Shown here: piece after piece, positions 37,156 through 47,108 of the stretch
How positions within the stretch are numbered: the stretch's first letter is position 1
Layout: the number at the start of each line of letters is the position of its first letter
Origin: Bacteroidota bacterium
Lineage (GTDB): Bacteria; Bacteroidota; Ignavibacteria; Kapaibacteriales; HRBIN21
Assembly: GCA_030550395.1 (NCBI GenBank)
Contig: JAUQPL010000011.1
Span: forward strand, 1-60,027
Reading direction: 5' to 3'
DNA length: 60,027 bases
Made by a program: the position numbers and the translations under genes
Notes under the pieces: model-generated
Database searches by the model: none
What the model was told of the DNA's origin: nothing
The model's input: only the letters and a program-made list of their open reading frames with translations

Positions 37156-37682
37156 CGGTACCGCACGTATTGTTGCACATATCGCTCCAGCTCCTCCGCC
37201 GTCCACTCCCCCTCCACTAACTCCGCCACGGAGTCCGAAGCACGCCAGAAGAGGGTTGCTGGAATGGTCCCTGTCCACGCTGGATGAAGGGTACCCATCC
37301 ACTGACTTCCTCCCCCATGGGCTAAGAGCAAAACGGGGAGGGAAAACTGACGGCGTCGGATAAATGGTTTCACACTCCGCTCCCAGCGGGAGCGCTCGTC
37401 CACATTGACCAACCAGACCCGTACAGGCGCGTGCCGATATCGGTGTGCTAAGCTATCAAAAAGGGGTAATTCCTCAATGCAGGGACGGCACCACGTTGCC
37501 CAGAAGTTCACTACCACGAGTGTATCACCCTGCCGCTCTAAGCGATGCCGCAACTGCGTCGGCGTGACCACCGGAGGCTCCTCCCATGGAGCCGGAGGTA
37601 TAACCGCCAAGCACAGTAGAAACACCCACCTTCCTCTGCCCTTCCCTATTAGGCTTCCACACACTGCACCCATAGCTATCAC
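37152..37682 (-). CDS. TlpA-like membrane-anchored thioredoxin
   Basis: 176 residues. An N-terminal hydrophobic anchor or signal (RWVFLLCLAVIPPA) precedes a TlpA/ResA domain with VVVNFWATWCRPCIEELPLF (active site WCRPC) and GTIPATLFW holding the cis-Pro. It probably reduces disulfides outside the cytoplasm, for example in cytochrome c maturation. It overlaps both neighbours by four bases, so it is translated together with the PD40 protein and the redoxin. Confidence 0.88.
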   Translation of the reverse strand: MIAMGAVCGSLIGKGRGRWVFLLCLAVIPPAPWEEPPVVTPTQLRHRLERQGDTLVVVNFWATWCRPCIEELPLFDSLAHRYRHAPVRVWLVNVDERSRWERSVKPFIRRRQFSLPVLLLAHGGGSQWMGTLHPAWTGTIPATLFWRASDSVAELVEGEWTAEELERYVQQYVRYR

Positions 37683-38557
37683 GGAGCTCCCTCCGGAACC
37701 GGCTGCGGGGGTGAGGAGAACACGGCTGAAGCACAGCGCCGGGCAACCATAAGGTCCAAATCCTTCCGCATTCCCCCACGCGCAAACAACGCCATGTCAC
37801 CAAAAGGAAGTACACAGAAGTCCGATTCGTCCAACGCCGTATTCAGCTCTCTCAAAGGTTCCGGGAGAGACCACTGCCCATCCTTGTCCCGCCAGCTGTA
37901 GTACAGATCATACCCTCCAGCCCCTCCATGCCCATCGGAGGCGAAATAGAGTGTGTCGGAGGAGAGCAAAAAAGGAGTAATCTCATTACCCGGCGAGTTC
38001 AGCACTTGTAGGTTTTCTGGCGGCCCCCACTGACCATCTTCCTGCCGATAACAGATCCACAAATCCGTTCCCCCAATTCCCCCGGGGCGGTCTGAGGCAA
38101 AAACCAGCACCAATCCATCAGGGGATAGACTCGGATGTGCCGTAAACGATTCCTCCGCTCCACGATGGAGTTCGGGCAGCTCCTCCCAATACCATTTTCC
38201 GTCCCCCTGCTGCCAGGCGCGAGCAATGGTCAGATACGCCTGTCGGCGTCCAGCGCGGTAGCGGCAAACATAGAATCCTTCTCCTGGCACCGGAACAGCA
38301 TAGGAGAGATGGTGTCCATCCTGGGCAAGGCCAGGAAGCTCCTGTGGTATACCCCACGTGCTATCGTGCCAGAGGGCGACGTAAATCCGTGAAGCCCCCT
38401 GACGTGTAGAACTAAGCAGAAGACGGTGGTTTATCCAGTCCCAGACGGGAGCAAAATCATCGGCCGGGGAATTCAGGGAGGTCGCTACACCGGAAACACA
38501 CCACTGCGCATAAAGCTGCATCGTCCACAGAAGGAGCCCAATACCCCATCGCCCCAT
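37679..38557 (-). CDS. Exported PD40 beta-propeller protein
   Basis: 292 residues. A signal peptide (GIGLLLWTMQLYA) precedes WD40-like/PD40 blades: SLSPDGLVLVFASDRPGGIGGTDLW, LLSSDTLYFASDGHGGAGGYDLYYS and related repeats. In Bacteroidota such propellers often occur with OmpA domains in T9SS-linked PorE-like proteins; here the propeller stands alone. The start shares one base with the trkA stop (TGATG) and the stop overlaps tlpA. Confidence 0.82.
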   Translation of the reverse strand: MGRWGIGLLLWTMQLYAQWCVSGVATSLNSPADDFAPVWDWINHRLLLSSTRQGASRIYVALWHDSTWGIPQELPGLAQDGHHLSYAVPVPGEGFYVCRYRAGRRQAYLTIARAWQQGDGKWYWEELPELHRGAEESFTAHPSLSPDGLVLVFASDRPGGIGGTDLWICYRQEDGQWGPPENLQVLNSPGNEITPFLLSSDTLYFASDGHGGAGGYDLYYSWRDKDGQWSLPEPLRELNTALDESDFCVLPFGDMALFARGGMRKDLDLMVARRCASAVFSSPPQPVPEGAP

Positions 38558-39252
38558 CAGGCTGTCTCCAGCATTCGCTGTAAATCCTGCTCCCGTCCGA
38601 AGAGAACTAAAATATCGCCAGCCTCAATAACCATCTCTGGCGTCGGAACTCCCAGGACTCGCATTCGCTCACCCCGTCCGAGCGTTAGCCATCCTCCCCG
38701 CTGCTCGAGGCGCTTGATCGTAACGAGATTGAGCCCATAGCGTTCCCGCAACTGGAGTTGGCGAATGGTTTTGCCAACAAAATGCGGTGGCGCTTCCACC
38801 TCTACAATGCTGTAATCCGAAGACAACTCAAAGGCTTTCTGGACTTTTCCCAACAGAAGCTGGTGCGCCAATGCGCGGGCAGCTTCCGCCTCCGGTAAAA
38901 CCAGCTCCTGGATCCCCATCAAACGCAGGAGGCGTTCATGCACCGGAGAAATAACCCGGCTGATAATCCGCTTGACCCCAATCTCCTGTAGTGAAGCCGT
39001 TGTCAGAAGAGAACTCTGGAAATCCTCCCCGATTGCCACGACCACTATATCCATTTCGCGCAGACCCAGCTTCCGCAGTGGCGCCTGCTCTGTAGAATCC
39101 AACGCCACGGCAATAGCAACCCGATTCTGTATCATTTCTACCTTCGCCGCATCGCGGTCAATGGCCATAACTTCACACCCTTCCTCCGTAAGATGCAACG
39201 CCAGATTGAGCCCGAAATGCCCTAAGCCAATCACAGCCACTCGGAGACTCAT
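38557..39252 (-). CDS. trkA: TrkA/KtrA potassium-uptake regulatory subunit
   Basis: 231 residues. The RCK-N Rossmann domain starts VAVIGLGHFGLNLALHLTEEG, with the acidic end of strand two (AIDRD) fitting NAD or ATP/ADP binding. A C-terminal RCK-C/TrkA-C domain covers about 140-225. It gates the neighbouring TrkH-type channel on the cytoplasmic side. It lies 9 bases after trkH. One RCK pair, as in KtrA, not the tandem pair of E. coli TrkA. Confidence 0.94.
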   Translation of the reverse strand: MSLRVAVIGLGHFGLNLALHLTEEGCEVMAIDRDAAKVEMIQNRVAIAVALDSTEQAPLRKLGLREMDIVVVAIGEDFQSSLLTTASLQEIGVKRIISRVISPVHERLLRLMGIQELVLPEAEAARALAHQLLLGKVQKAFELSSDYSIVEVEAPPHFVGKTIRQLQLRERYGLNLVTIKRLEQRGGWLTLGRGERMRVLGVPTPEMVIEAGDILVLFGREQDLQRMLETA

Positions 39253-39261
39253 CTTTCACCC

Positions 39262-41016
39262 TCATGTGATGACAATTTGCTCTTGGGGATACCGGAACCG
39301 TGGCGCCGGCTGCGCCGGCAACAGAAGCGACAAAACTGTTAGGACCCCAACCCGTCCGACCATCATAACCCCGCAGAGCAGCAACTTAGACGCCGTCGAG
39401 AGTTCCGGCGTTATACCTCGCGAAAGCCCTACCGTTCCCAAAGCCGAAGCCGTTTCAAAAAGGACATCCAGCCACCGTTGATGGAACTCAAGCAGTTGGA
39501 GCACAAACGCCGCCCCCAAAAGGAATGCTGCTGAGACGACCACGGCAACGAAAGCCTTGAATACACTCTCCGGCGGGATCTCCCGATGGAACACGTCCAC
39601 CCGTCCACGCCCACTGATGAGCTGGACTACTCCTAGCAACGTGACTGCAACCGTCAGGGTCTTCACCCCCCCGCCGGTGGAAGCTGGAGAAGCTCCAATC
39701 CACATCAACGCAACAATTACCAGCGCCGAGGGCTCGGAAAGCTCCGCGACCGACACACTGTTGAACCCCGCCGTACGGGGAACTACAGCCAGGAAGAGCG
39801 CCTGGAACCACTGCTCCCACAAAGGGAATTGGCCCAATACCCCCCTTCGTTCCAATACCCACAGCAGAGCAGTTCCACCAACCAAGAGAATCCCTGTTGC
39901 TATGAGGATCAAACGAGCAGCTACCGGCAACCGACGTTGGAGCCGCTCCGTTGGTCTCCGCCATGGGCGCATTCCTAAAAGGGCCGATAAAACCGGAAAG
40001 CCAAGCCCGCCGATGATAATAAGTAGCATGATAGCGGACAAATACGGCGCATTGTGCTGCTGTGTAACCAGGTTGTCCGAGTACAACGAGAAACCAGCAT
40101 TACAGAAAGCCGATACTGCATGGAACAGTGCGTAGAACGCCCTCTGCGGTTCCAGCGGAAAGCCTCCCCCATCACTCCAGTACAGCAAACATGCCCCAAG
40201 GAACTCTACACCGAGCGTCAACCCAACCACTTGAACCAACAACCGCCGTACCCCCGCTAAATTCTCCACCGCAAATATCTCGCCCAGCATAAGACGTTCC
40301 CGCACCCCCAGTCCCCCCGTGAACAACATGCCGAAGAAACTCATGAACGTCATCAATCCCAAGCCGCCCAATTGAATCAGCCCCAGCAACACGAGCTGCC
40401 CCTGGAAAGTGAACGTCTTTGCTGGGTCTACTACCGTCAATCCCGTCACGCATACAGCACTGGTTGCAGTGAAGAAGGCATCCACAAGCGTAATCCCCTT
40501 CACCGTTGCCCCAGGCAACAGGAGCAAACCCGTCCCCAATAGGCTCAACAGAAAGAAGCTCCCCAAAAGCAAAAGCCCAGGGTGAACTTCCACCCTCCCA
40601 ATCATTGCATGATACTGTACCGCCCGTATCAAGAGCCCACCCAAAACCAAACTTTGGGTCACAATCAAATAGCCAAGCACAATCCATTCTACTGCGAGCC
40701 ACGGCAGGGCAAGATGCAGTCCATGCTGAATGAAGGACTGGAACAGCGCCCCACAGCCAGCCAATAGAGCTAAGCCCAATTCAAACCCATGACAGCGCAC
40801 ATATTGCCATGGGCTAAGCACTAAGGCAACCCGAGCAATTTCCTGCCCGGCAAATAGCAGGAGGATAACCGTCGTTGCTGTATGCAGCCATGGCTGAGGT
40901 TCATGGAAGCTCAACTCCACCACCAGAAGTCCTCCCGCCCCAATTCCGGAGAGGAAGAGTATTCCATCGAGCATTCGCCATACCCAATGGAAAGCCTTGG
41001 AGCGTAAGCTCTCCAT
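39262..41016 (-). CDS. trkH: TrkH/KtrB-type potassium transporter
   Basis: 584 residues from the ATG at 41016 (GTG at 41025 also possible). About a dozen membrane spans. The four selectivity-filter loops are readable: SAVCVTGLTV, SAFCNAGFS, RTAGFNSV and SALGTVGLSRG. The extra N-terminal spans relative to KtrB fit proteins with two added leading helices. It imports potassium across the inner membrane, gated by the RCK protein encoded next. First gene of the trkH-trkA-PD40-tlpA-redoxin run. A weak promoter near-match (TAATTTCG) lies at 41083-41090 on this strand. Confidence 0.94.
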   Translation of the reverse strand: MESLRSKAFHWVWRMLDGILFLSGIGAGGLLVVELSFHEPQPWLHTATTVILLLFAGQEIARVALVLSPWQYVRCHGFELGLALLAGCGALFQSFIQHGLHLALPWLAVEWIVLGYLIVTQSLVLGGLLIRAVQYHAMIGRVEVHPGLLLLGSFFLLSLLGTGLLLLPGATVKGITLVDAFFTATSAVCVTGLTVVDPAKTFTFQGQLVLLGLIQLGGLGLMTFMSFFGMLFTGGLGVRERLMLGEIFAVENLAGVRRLLVQVVGLTLGVEFLGACLLYWSDGGGFPLEPQRAFYALFHAVSAFCNAGFSLYSDNLVTQQHNAPYLSAIMLLIIIGGLGFPVLSALLGMRPWRRPTERLQRRLPVAARLILIATGILLVGGTALLWVLERRGVLGQFPLWEQWFQALFLAVVPRTAGFNSVSVAELSEPSALVIVALMWIGASPASTGGGVKTLTVAVTLLGVVQLISGRGRVDVFHREIPPESVFKAFVAVVVSAAFLLGAAFVLQLLEFHQRWLDVLFETASALGTVGLSRGITPELSTASKLLLCGVMMVGRVGVLTVLSLLLPAQPAPRFRYPQEQIVIT

Positions 41017-41048
41017 CGTCTGCACACTCTACCTCACCCGGACATCCC

Positions 41049-41057
41049 GTATATTTG
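41049..41057 (+). promoter_or_regulatory. -7 promoter element before the lipoprotein/rimP operon
   Basis: GTATATTTG matches TAnnTTTG, 31 bases before the ATG at 41089. It would drive the unrecognised lipoprotein and possibly the whole rimP-pnp operon. Confidence 0.5.
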
Positions 41058-41088
41058 TGCACCGTTCCATCCGAATCGCCACGAAATT

Positions 41089-42141
41089 ATGTACATCGGG
41101 GTCTTCGCCCTTGCCATTCTCCTCATCGGATGCCGTTCCAACCGGCAGGAATCCTTGCCGATTGCCCGCCCTCCAGCAATATCGCCCCAGCTTCCCCCCG
41201 CATATGAAGCCCTCCCCCGCCTGCTGGAGCTGACCTACCCGGTGGGAGACACCCTATACACTCTGCTGGCAATCCAACGCGACACAACAAAATCTTGGAT
41301 GCCCTGCACTGTCGACTCCGTAATCCTCCTGGCTGCCGGCCCAACAGACACCCTCTCCACCCCTATTACCCGAATCCCAAAGCTCACAGACCTATGCCTC
41401 CAGCACCCGCAAGCTCAAGAACCCGCTGTCCGCATAGAACCCATCGACGGCGGGCGCAGTCATGTGCTGATTGTGCACACCTGGTATGGAGGCAATAGTA
41501 CTGAGAGCTTTGGCACCATGCTGTGGCGCTTCCCTTCACTGGAACCCCTACTAGAGCTAACGGGACTATGCCGGACACTGCGCCTTTCTCCAGAGAGCCT
41601 GCTGGTCATTGTGAGCTACTCGGACTTCCTCCCCGAAGAAATCTCGCTGGAGCCCCCCCATGCCCTTTGGACCCCGATTTTATCCTCGTTCTGGATTCTG
41701 GAACCCAATGTCTCTGAGGAGCGCGGCATACAGATATGGCATGACTTTTTGGAGCAAGAGCGCCAACATGCCTTGCGGACTTATGACTCCCTCCTCCGCC
41801 ATTTGAAGCCCGAGCAATGGGCTGGCGAACTCATCTTCAGCGCCATCACATATATCATCGCATCCCGCTTGCATAACAAGACTGCAGAAGCCGAAGCCTT
41901 TTTCCGCCGTGAACTTCCACGACTACGACGTCTCCGACTAGACCCAGAGGCCCTGGAATACATACGCTCGGCTCTCCAAGCACCATTGAGCCCTGAGGTC
42001 AGACCTCGGCATGTATTTTTGCATGCTTTAGACCTTGCTCTGCCCAGTCGGCAATGCAATCGCCCATTCCACAATCTGTTTTGGAGCGGCTTGAAGCGCT
42101 CTGTCGTGCCCACGGATGCCACCTACTGGAAGCCCGCTTGA
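41089..42141 (+). CDS. Lipoprotein of unknown function upstream of rimP
   Basis: 350 residues. It begins with a lipoprotein signal (IGVFALAILLIGC). The body has no domain I recognise. A region near 110-200 may form a beta-sandwich (VRIEPIDGGRSHVLIVHTWYGG), and from about 215 the sequence is helical and charged (ERGIQIWHDFLEQERQHALRTYDSLLRHL). The last 29 codons overlap rimP by 88 bases in another frame, so the true C-terminus or the gene's integrity is uncertain. Its promoter element is at 41049-41057. Confidence 0.6.
   Translation: MYIGVFALAILLIGCRSNRQESLPIARPPAISPQLPPAYEALPRLLELTYPVGDTLYTLLAIQRDTTKSWMPCTVDSVILLAAGPTDTLSTPITRIPKLTDLCLQHPQAQEPAVRIEPIDGGRSHVLIVHTWYGGNSTESFGTMLWRFPSLEPLLELTGLCRTLRLSPESLLVIVSYSDFLPEEISLEPPHALWTPILSSFWILEPNVSEERGIQIWHDFLEQERQHALRTYDSLLRHLKPEQWAGELIFSAITYIIASRLHNKTAEAEAFFRRELPRLRRLRLDPEALEYIRSALQAPLSPEVRPRHVFLHALDLALPSRQCNRPFHNLFWSGLKRSVVPTDATYWKPA
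42013..42029 (+). promoter_or_regulatory. Internal promoter before rimP, shared 17-base element
   Basis: GTATTTTTGCATGCTTT, identical over 17 bases to the rplM promoter element (25580-25596, minus strand). It lies inside the lipoprotein gene, about 25 bases before the rimP ATG. A 13-base palindrome, GAGGTCAGACCTC (41995-42007), lies just upstream and could be an operator. Confidence 0.55.
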
Positions 42142-42500
42142 CTGGACTCCCGGGGCGACAACGCCTGGTGCTCTACATTGACAACGAAGCTGGTATCAGC
42201 CACCGAGAGTGCGCGGCTATTTCTGATGCCGTGCTGGCAGAGTTCGCCGCCGATCCCTTCGGGGAGGACTTTCAATTTCTGGAAGTCTCCTCACCAGGAG
42301 TAGAACGCCCTTTGAGCTTTCCCTGGCAATTTCCTAAGCACCGAGGACGTCGTATACGGTGTGAACTGGTAGACCATACTACTGTTGAGGGAGTCCTCTG
42401 CGAGGCAACCCCTGACGGTATCCAAGTGCAACAGGTGCAAATGCAACGGTGGATTCCCTTCACAGAACTTGTGCGAGCATACGTCCTTCCACAATGGTAG
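42054..42500 (+). CDS. rimP: Ribosome maturation factor RimP
   Basis: 148 residues. The N-terminal domain LERLEALCRAHGCHLLEARLTG and the RLVLYIDNEAGISHRECAAISDAVLAEF segment match RimP. FLEVSSPGVERPL is the family signature, followed by an SH3-like C-terminal domain. It assists 30S subunit maturation. It leads the nusA-infB operon, as in most bacteria. The start lies within the end of the upstream lipoprotein gene, and no strong ribosome-binding site precedes it. Confidence 0.94.
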   Translation: MQSPIPQSVLERLEALCRAHGCHLLEARLTGLPGRQRLVLYIDNEAGISHRECAAISDAVLAEFAADPFGEDFQFLEVSSPGVERPLSFPWQFPKHRGRRIRCELVDHTTVEGVLCEATPDGIQVQQVQMQRWIPFTELVRAYVLPQW

Positions 42501-42522
42501 TCGGATAACCTGTAAGCCTCCC

Positions 42523-44100
42523 ATGCCACGCCGAAAAACACAGCAGAAACCCGATAAGCAGAGCATCATCGCCGCCTTTGCAGAAATGGCGCGGCAGAAG
42601 CGCACCGACCGCGATGTGCTACAGGGAATTCTGGAAGAAACCCTCCGCTACATGGTTCAGCGCAAATATGGCCCGAGCGCTCAGCCCGAGATCGTACTGA
42701 ATATGGACCGGGGCGACATTGAAATCTACCTGGTGCGCCAGGTCGTCGAGACGGTCGAAGATCCAGGGAGCCAGATCTCGCTCCAAGAGCTTATCGATCG
42801 CGGCGAGGAAGGCTATTCCGTCGGCGATGAGTACATAGAGGAAATCCGTCTGGAGGACATGGGGAAAGAGTTTGGACGCCGCATTATCGCCTTTGGAATG
42901 CAACGCCTGGCTCAGCGCATCCGAGAGGTTGAGCGAGAGAACATCTATACCGAATACAGCTCGCGCGTCGGGGAAATCATTCTTGGGGAAATCTATCAGG
43001 TCCGCCGTGGAGAGGTGTTAGTACTCCACGACAAAGTGGAAATGCGGTTGCCCCGGGAAGAGCAGATCCCGGGAGAGCGCTACCGTAAAGGAGCCACAAT
43101 CCGCGCTCTGATTAAGGAAGTCCGTGCCAGCGGTGGTCCAGGTGGAATCCCCGACATCATTCTTTCCCGTGCCGATGAACGCTTCCTGCGCCAGCTCTTT
43201 GAGCTGGAAATCCCAGAGGTTTACGACAGGATTGTGGAAATCAAGGCTATCGCCCGTGAACCTGGTGAGCGAGCAAAGGTTGCCGTCTATTCACACGATG
43301 ATCGCGTCGATCCGGTGGGCGCCTGCGTTGGCATGAAAGGAATCCGCATCCACTCTATCGTCCGGGAGCTCAACAACGAAAACATTGACGTCATTGAGTA
43401 CTCCGACGACCCCGCCGTCTTCATTGCCCGGGCACTGCAACCTGCACGCGTGCTTAGCGTTGAAGTCGACCGCGAAACCCGCAGCGCCACCGTTGTGGTC
43501 CCCAATAACCAGGTGGCTCTGGCAGTGGGACGCAATGGACATAACGTGCGCCTAGCAAGCAAACTGACCGGTTATGCGATTACACTTGTGAAAGAGACCC
43601 CCGAAGACATTGAGCTGTTTGAGTTCCGCGAAGAGCTGGGACGTGAACTCTATGAACAGCTCATAGACGCCGGTATCGACACCGCCCGGGAATTCTTAGA
43701 AGCCGACCCTGAGAAGTTGCTTCAAATTCCCGGCATGACCAAGGAGCTCCTCCTTGAGCTTCGCCAAATCATGTTGGAGGAATTCGACGAGCAGGAAGAC
43801 CCCGCAGTCCGAGAACGCATCCTAGCTATAGAACTTCCCTCTCCGGCACCAACAGCCCCCGAAGCCGAAAACGTCTCCTCACCAGAGTCCTCTTCTACCC
43901 CAGAGACGTCCAGTTCCCCAAAACGACGCCGCTCTGTCTTAGAAGCTGAAGATGTCGGCGAGCTCTTCGCTGAAGAGCAAGCTCGCGGCTTCTACGGCGA
44001 GGGTGGTGAGGAAGAGGAGGATGAGGAAGAAGAACCCTACCGACTCTCCGACGAAATTCCATACCGTGATGAAGACAGCGAAAACAGCTCGCACGTCTAA
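42523..44100 (+). CDS. nusA: Transcription termination/antitermination factor NusA
   Basis: 525 residues from the ATG at 42523. The N-terminal RNA-polymerase-binding domain covers about 1-125, an S1 domain follows (GEIILGEIYQVRRGEVLVLH), then KH1 (PGERAKVAVYSHDDRVDPVGACVGMKG) and KH2 (NNQVALAVGRNGHNVRLASKLTG). A helix-hairpin-helix segment (LLQIPGMTKELLLEL) and an acidic low-complexity tail (GGEEEEDEEEE) end the protein. It modulates pausing and termination. It lies between rimP and infB, the standard order. Confidence 0.96.
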   Translation: MPRRKTQQKPDKQSIIAAFAEMARQKRTDRDVLQGILEETLRYMVQRKYGPSAQPEIVLNMDRGDIEIYLVRQVVETVEDPGSQISLQELIDRGEEGYSVGDEYIEEIRLEDMGKEFGRRIIAFGMQRLAQRIREVERENIYTEYSSRVGEIILGEIYQVRRGEVLVLHDKVEMRLPREEQIPGERYRKGATIRALIKEVRASGGPGGIPDIILSRADERFLRQLFELEIPEVYDRIVEIKAIAREPGERAKVAVYSHDDRVDPVGACVGMKGIRIHSIVRELNNENIDVIEYSDDPAVFIARALQPARVLSVEVDRETRSATVVVPNNQVALAVGRNGHNVRLASKLTGYAITLVKETPEDIELFEFREELGRELYEQLIDAGIDTAREFLEADPEKLLQIPGMTKELLLELRQIMLEEFDEQEDPAVRERILAIELPSPAPTAPEAENVSSPESSSTPETSSSPKRRRSVLEAEDVGELFAEEQARGFYGEGGEEEEDEEEEPYRLSDEIPYRDEDSENSSHV

Positions 44101-44109
44101 GAATTGACC

Positions 44110-47094
44110 ATGTCCAAAGAGCAAGAATTCCAAGACAGACGGCTCTTCCGTGACAAACGGCTCTTCCGCGTAGCCAGCGTGCTCCAGGTCAGCAAGGATA
44201 CCATTGTGGAGTTCCTACACTCCCGTGGCTACCAAGTGCCAAACTCTCCCAGCGCGGAGCTGACCGATGAGATGCTCCAGGCAGTGCTGGAAAAGTTCCG
44301 CAAAGACTACATCGGTGCCGAAAAGCGTCGCGAGAAAGTGGAGCAGATTTCGCACCGAGCTGTACGCAAAGCTGCCCGGACACCGGAGTCCACACCACTT
44401 GCTCAGGAGCATCCACAGTCCCCAGCCGCAGAATTCCCTGAAGCCGCCGTCACAGAAATTTCTGAAGCAATTGCCGAACAGCTCCCCAATTCTGCTGAGT
44501 CCACCGAAATAGTGGTTACTACGGGGCCGATGACCGCTGCCCCAATGGCAGCAGAAGTCCCAGTCGCTGAGGAAGAGGCCCCATTACCAGAGCCCCCGCC
44601 TGGAGAGGAAGAGGCGGAAATAACTGCCGTAACCGAAGTTGCTACCGAAGGCCCAGAACCCGAACCGACGGTTGTATCCTTGGAACCACTACCTCTAACA
44701 GAGCCACAGGCAGAGCAAGCAGAATTATCTCCTGCTGCAGAGACCACAGAGGCCGAAACCCCTGGAGAGCGGCGACAGGAAGTGATATCCGTGACCCCAG
44801 AAGGGGTTGTTCAAACTCCCCTGGGAGGTACTTTGCGGATTGTTGGTCGTATTGACCTATCGTCTGCAGAAACCACCCGTCGCTCTCGGCGTGCCACTCG
44901 CCCGCATAAACCTTCACAAGAATCCCAAGCTCCGCCAACTCCCCGGAAGCCGCAGGCAGACAGAACCCAGCGGGTTGAAAAGCCCTCTCCCTCAAAACCT
45001 TCGCCTTCTAAACTGAGGACTACAGAAACACGCAAAGGAGCCGTTGTCTCCCCACGCCTGGAATCCCCTACAATCCCAATTCCTCCCTCTCCGCCCATCT
45101 CTGCGCCCAAACCAAAACGGAAGCGGAAACTTGTCAGCGACGATGTACCTACAGCGAAGGCGCGCCGGCGCCAACGGCTGGAGGAAATCAGCCAGGAAGA
45201 AATTGAAGAAGCCATCCGGCAAACGCTGATTGGATTAGAGGAAAGCGGGCTCCAGCTTCGCGGGCGCCTCCGGCAGAAGCGCCGTGCCGAACGAGCGGAA
45301 AAGCAACTCCGCCTCCAGCAAGAACTGGAACAGCAAGCCAATGTCCTCCGCGTGACGGAATTCCTCACCACCGCTGAACTTGCCCAGTTGCTGGGAGTCT
45401 CCCCGTCGGATATCATCAGCAAATGCCTCCAGCTAGGGCTGATGGTCACCATTAACCAGCGGCTGGATCGGGATACGATCACCCTCATTGCAGCTGACTA
45501 CGGCTATGAGGTTGAATTCCAAGACGTAAGCGAAGCCGAAGAGCTCCGTGATGAACCCGACCCGCCCGAAAGCCTTCTGCCGCGCCCCCCAATTGTGACG
45601 GTGATGGGACACGTTGACCATGGGAAAACAACCCTTCTGGACTATATCCGCCAAACCAATGTCGTGGCCGGAGAAGCGGGAGGTATCACCCAACACATCG
45701 GCGCCTATCAGGTCCGATTGCCCGATGGACGCTTCATTACCTTCTTAGACACGCCCGGCCATGAGGCGTTTACGGCCATGCGCGCCCGCGGTGCCCAAGT
45801 GACCGATATCGTCGTCCTTGTCGTCGCTGCCGACGACGCCGTTATGCCTCAGACGGTGGAGGCCATTAACCACGCCCGAGCTGCCAACGTTCCTATCATC
45901 GTCGCCATCAACAAGGTTGATAAGCCCGAGGCCAATCCCGATCGCATCCGTCAACAGTTAGCTGAACACGGGGTCCTTGTGGAAGAATGGGGAGGACCAC
46001 ACCAGTGCGTGGAAATTTCTGCGCTGAATGGCAAAAATGTGGATGTGCTGCTGGAGAAAATCTTGCTGGAAGCAGAAATATTAGACCTCCGAGCCAACCC
46101 GAACCGTCCTGCTCGCGGAACCATCATTGAGGCTCATCTGGACAAGGGCAAAGGACCTGTTGCCACTGTCATCGTGCAGAAAGGCACTCTCCGGATTGGA
46201 GATGTCTTCGTTGCAGGGCTCCAATATGGACGAGTTCGCGCAATGTACGATGAGCGAGGCAACCGGATTGAAGCTGCTCCTCCTTCAACCCCGGCTCGGG
46301 TTGCAGGATTTGACGGACTCCCGGAGGTCGGGGACAAACTCATTGTGGTGGAAGATGAGCGCCGTGCTCGGGAAATCGCCCTGCGGCGTCAGCAGCTCAA
46401 ACGCGAACAGCAAGCTCGCAGCACCCGGGCAATCACGCTCGGCGATCTATCCCAACGTATCCAAGAGGGGCGCCTGCAAGAGCTTCGCATCATCCTCAAA
46501 GCCGATGTCCTTGGCTCTATAGAAGCCCTTACCAACGCCCTTTTGCGCTTCTCCACCGATGAGGTCCGTGTCAATATTCTTCACTCCGGTGTAGGTGCTA
46601 TCACGGAAGCAGACGTTATGCTTGCGGCAGCCTCGGAAGCCGTCATCGTTGGCTTCCAAGTCCAACCCACCGCGGCTGCCCGGAAACTGGCAGAACAAGA
46701 GGGAGTGGACATCCGGACCTACCGCATCATTTACGAGTGCCTCGACGAGGTCAAAAAGGCTCTGGAAGGATTGCTCAGCCCCGAGGTCCAGGAAGAAATC
46801 CTCGGACATGCTGAAGTTCGCCAAGTATTCCACATCAGTCGCGTTGGAACCGTGGCTGGATGCTATGTCACCGATGGAGTGATTCGGCGCAATGCCCGTG
46901 TCCGCATCCTCCGCGACGGACTCCCCATCCACACGGGTACGATTGAATCGCTAAAACGCTTCAAGGAAGACGTTCGCGAGGTTAGTGCCGGTTACGAATG
47001 TGGACTCACCGTTTCCGGATTTGAAGACTTCCGTGAAGGGGACCTCATCGAGGCATTCCGTCTTGTAGAGCAGAAGCGGAGTCTCACTGTCTAA
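44110..47094 (+). CDS. infB: Translation initiation factor IF-2
   Basis: 994 residues from the ATG at 44110; the TTG at 44104 is less likely. The N-terminus holds one IF2-N module ([24 protein letters not shown]). Then come about 270 residues rich in Pro, Glu, Ser, Thr and Ala with short SPSKP repeats, and a second IF2-N module ([22 protein letters not shown]). The GTPase domain has [20 protein letters not shown] and NKVDK. C-terminal beta-barrels bind fMet-tRNA. The length fits the long IF-2 forms of Bacteroidota. Confidence 0.97.
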   Translation: MSKEQEFQDRRLFRDKRLFRVASVLQVSKDTIVEFLHSRGYQVPNSPSAELTDEMLQAVLEKFRKDYIGAEKRREKVEQISHRAVRKAARTPESTPLAQEHPQSPAAEFPEAAVTEISEAIAEQLPNSAESTEIVVTTGPMTAAPMAAEVPVAEEEAPLPEPPPGEEEAEITAVTEVATEGPEPEPTVVSLEPLPLTEPQAEQAELSPAAETTEAETPGERRQEVISVTPEGVVQTPLGGTLRIVGRIDLSSAETTRRSRRATRPHKPSQESQAPPTPRKPQADRTQRVEKPSPSKPSPSKLRTTETRKGAVVSPRLESPTIPIPPSPPISAPKPKRKRKLVSDDVPTAKARRRQRLEEISQEEIEEAIRQTLIGLEESGLQLRGRLRQKRRAERAEKQLRLQQELEQQANVLRVTEFLTTAELAQLLGVSPSDIISKCLQLGLMVTINQRLDRDTITLIAADYGYEVEFQDVSEAEELRDEPDPPESLLPRPPIVTVMGHVDHGKTTLLDYIRQTNVVAGEAGGITQHIGAYQVRLPDGRFITFLDTPGHEAFTAMRARGAQVTDIVVLVVAADDAVMPQTVEAINHARAANVPIIVAINKVDKPEANPDRIRQQLAEHGVLVEEWGGPHQCVEISALNGKNVDVLLEKILLEAEILDLRANPNRPARGTIIEAHLDKGKGPVATVIVQKGTLRIGDVFVAGLQYGRVRAMYDERGNRIEAAPPSTPARVAGFDGLPEVGDKLIVVEDERRAREIALRRQQLKREQQARSTRAITLGDLSQRIQEGRLQELRIILKADVLGSIEALTNALLRFSTDEVRVNILHSGVGAITEADVMLAAASEAVIVGFQVQPTAAARKLAEQEGVDIRTYRIIYECLDEVKKALEGLLSPEVQEEILGHAEVRQVFHISRVGTVAGCYVTDGVIRRNARVRILRDGLPIHTGTIESLKRFKEDVREVSAGYECGLTVSGFEDFREGDLIEAFRLVEQKRSLTV

Positions 47095-47108
47095 CATCCC
47101 TCCAACTC

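Noticed and set aside
44811-45488. 225-codon minus-strand frame inside infB
   Set aside because: Arises from the Pro/Ser/Arg-rich low-complexity part of infB; Ser/Arg-rich composition is typical of a shadow frame.
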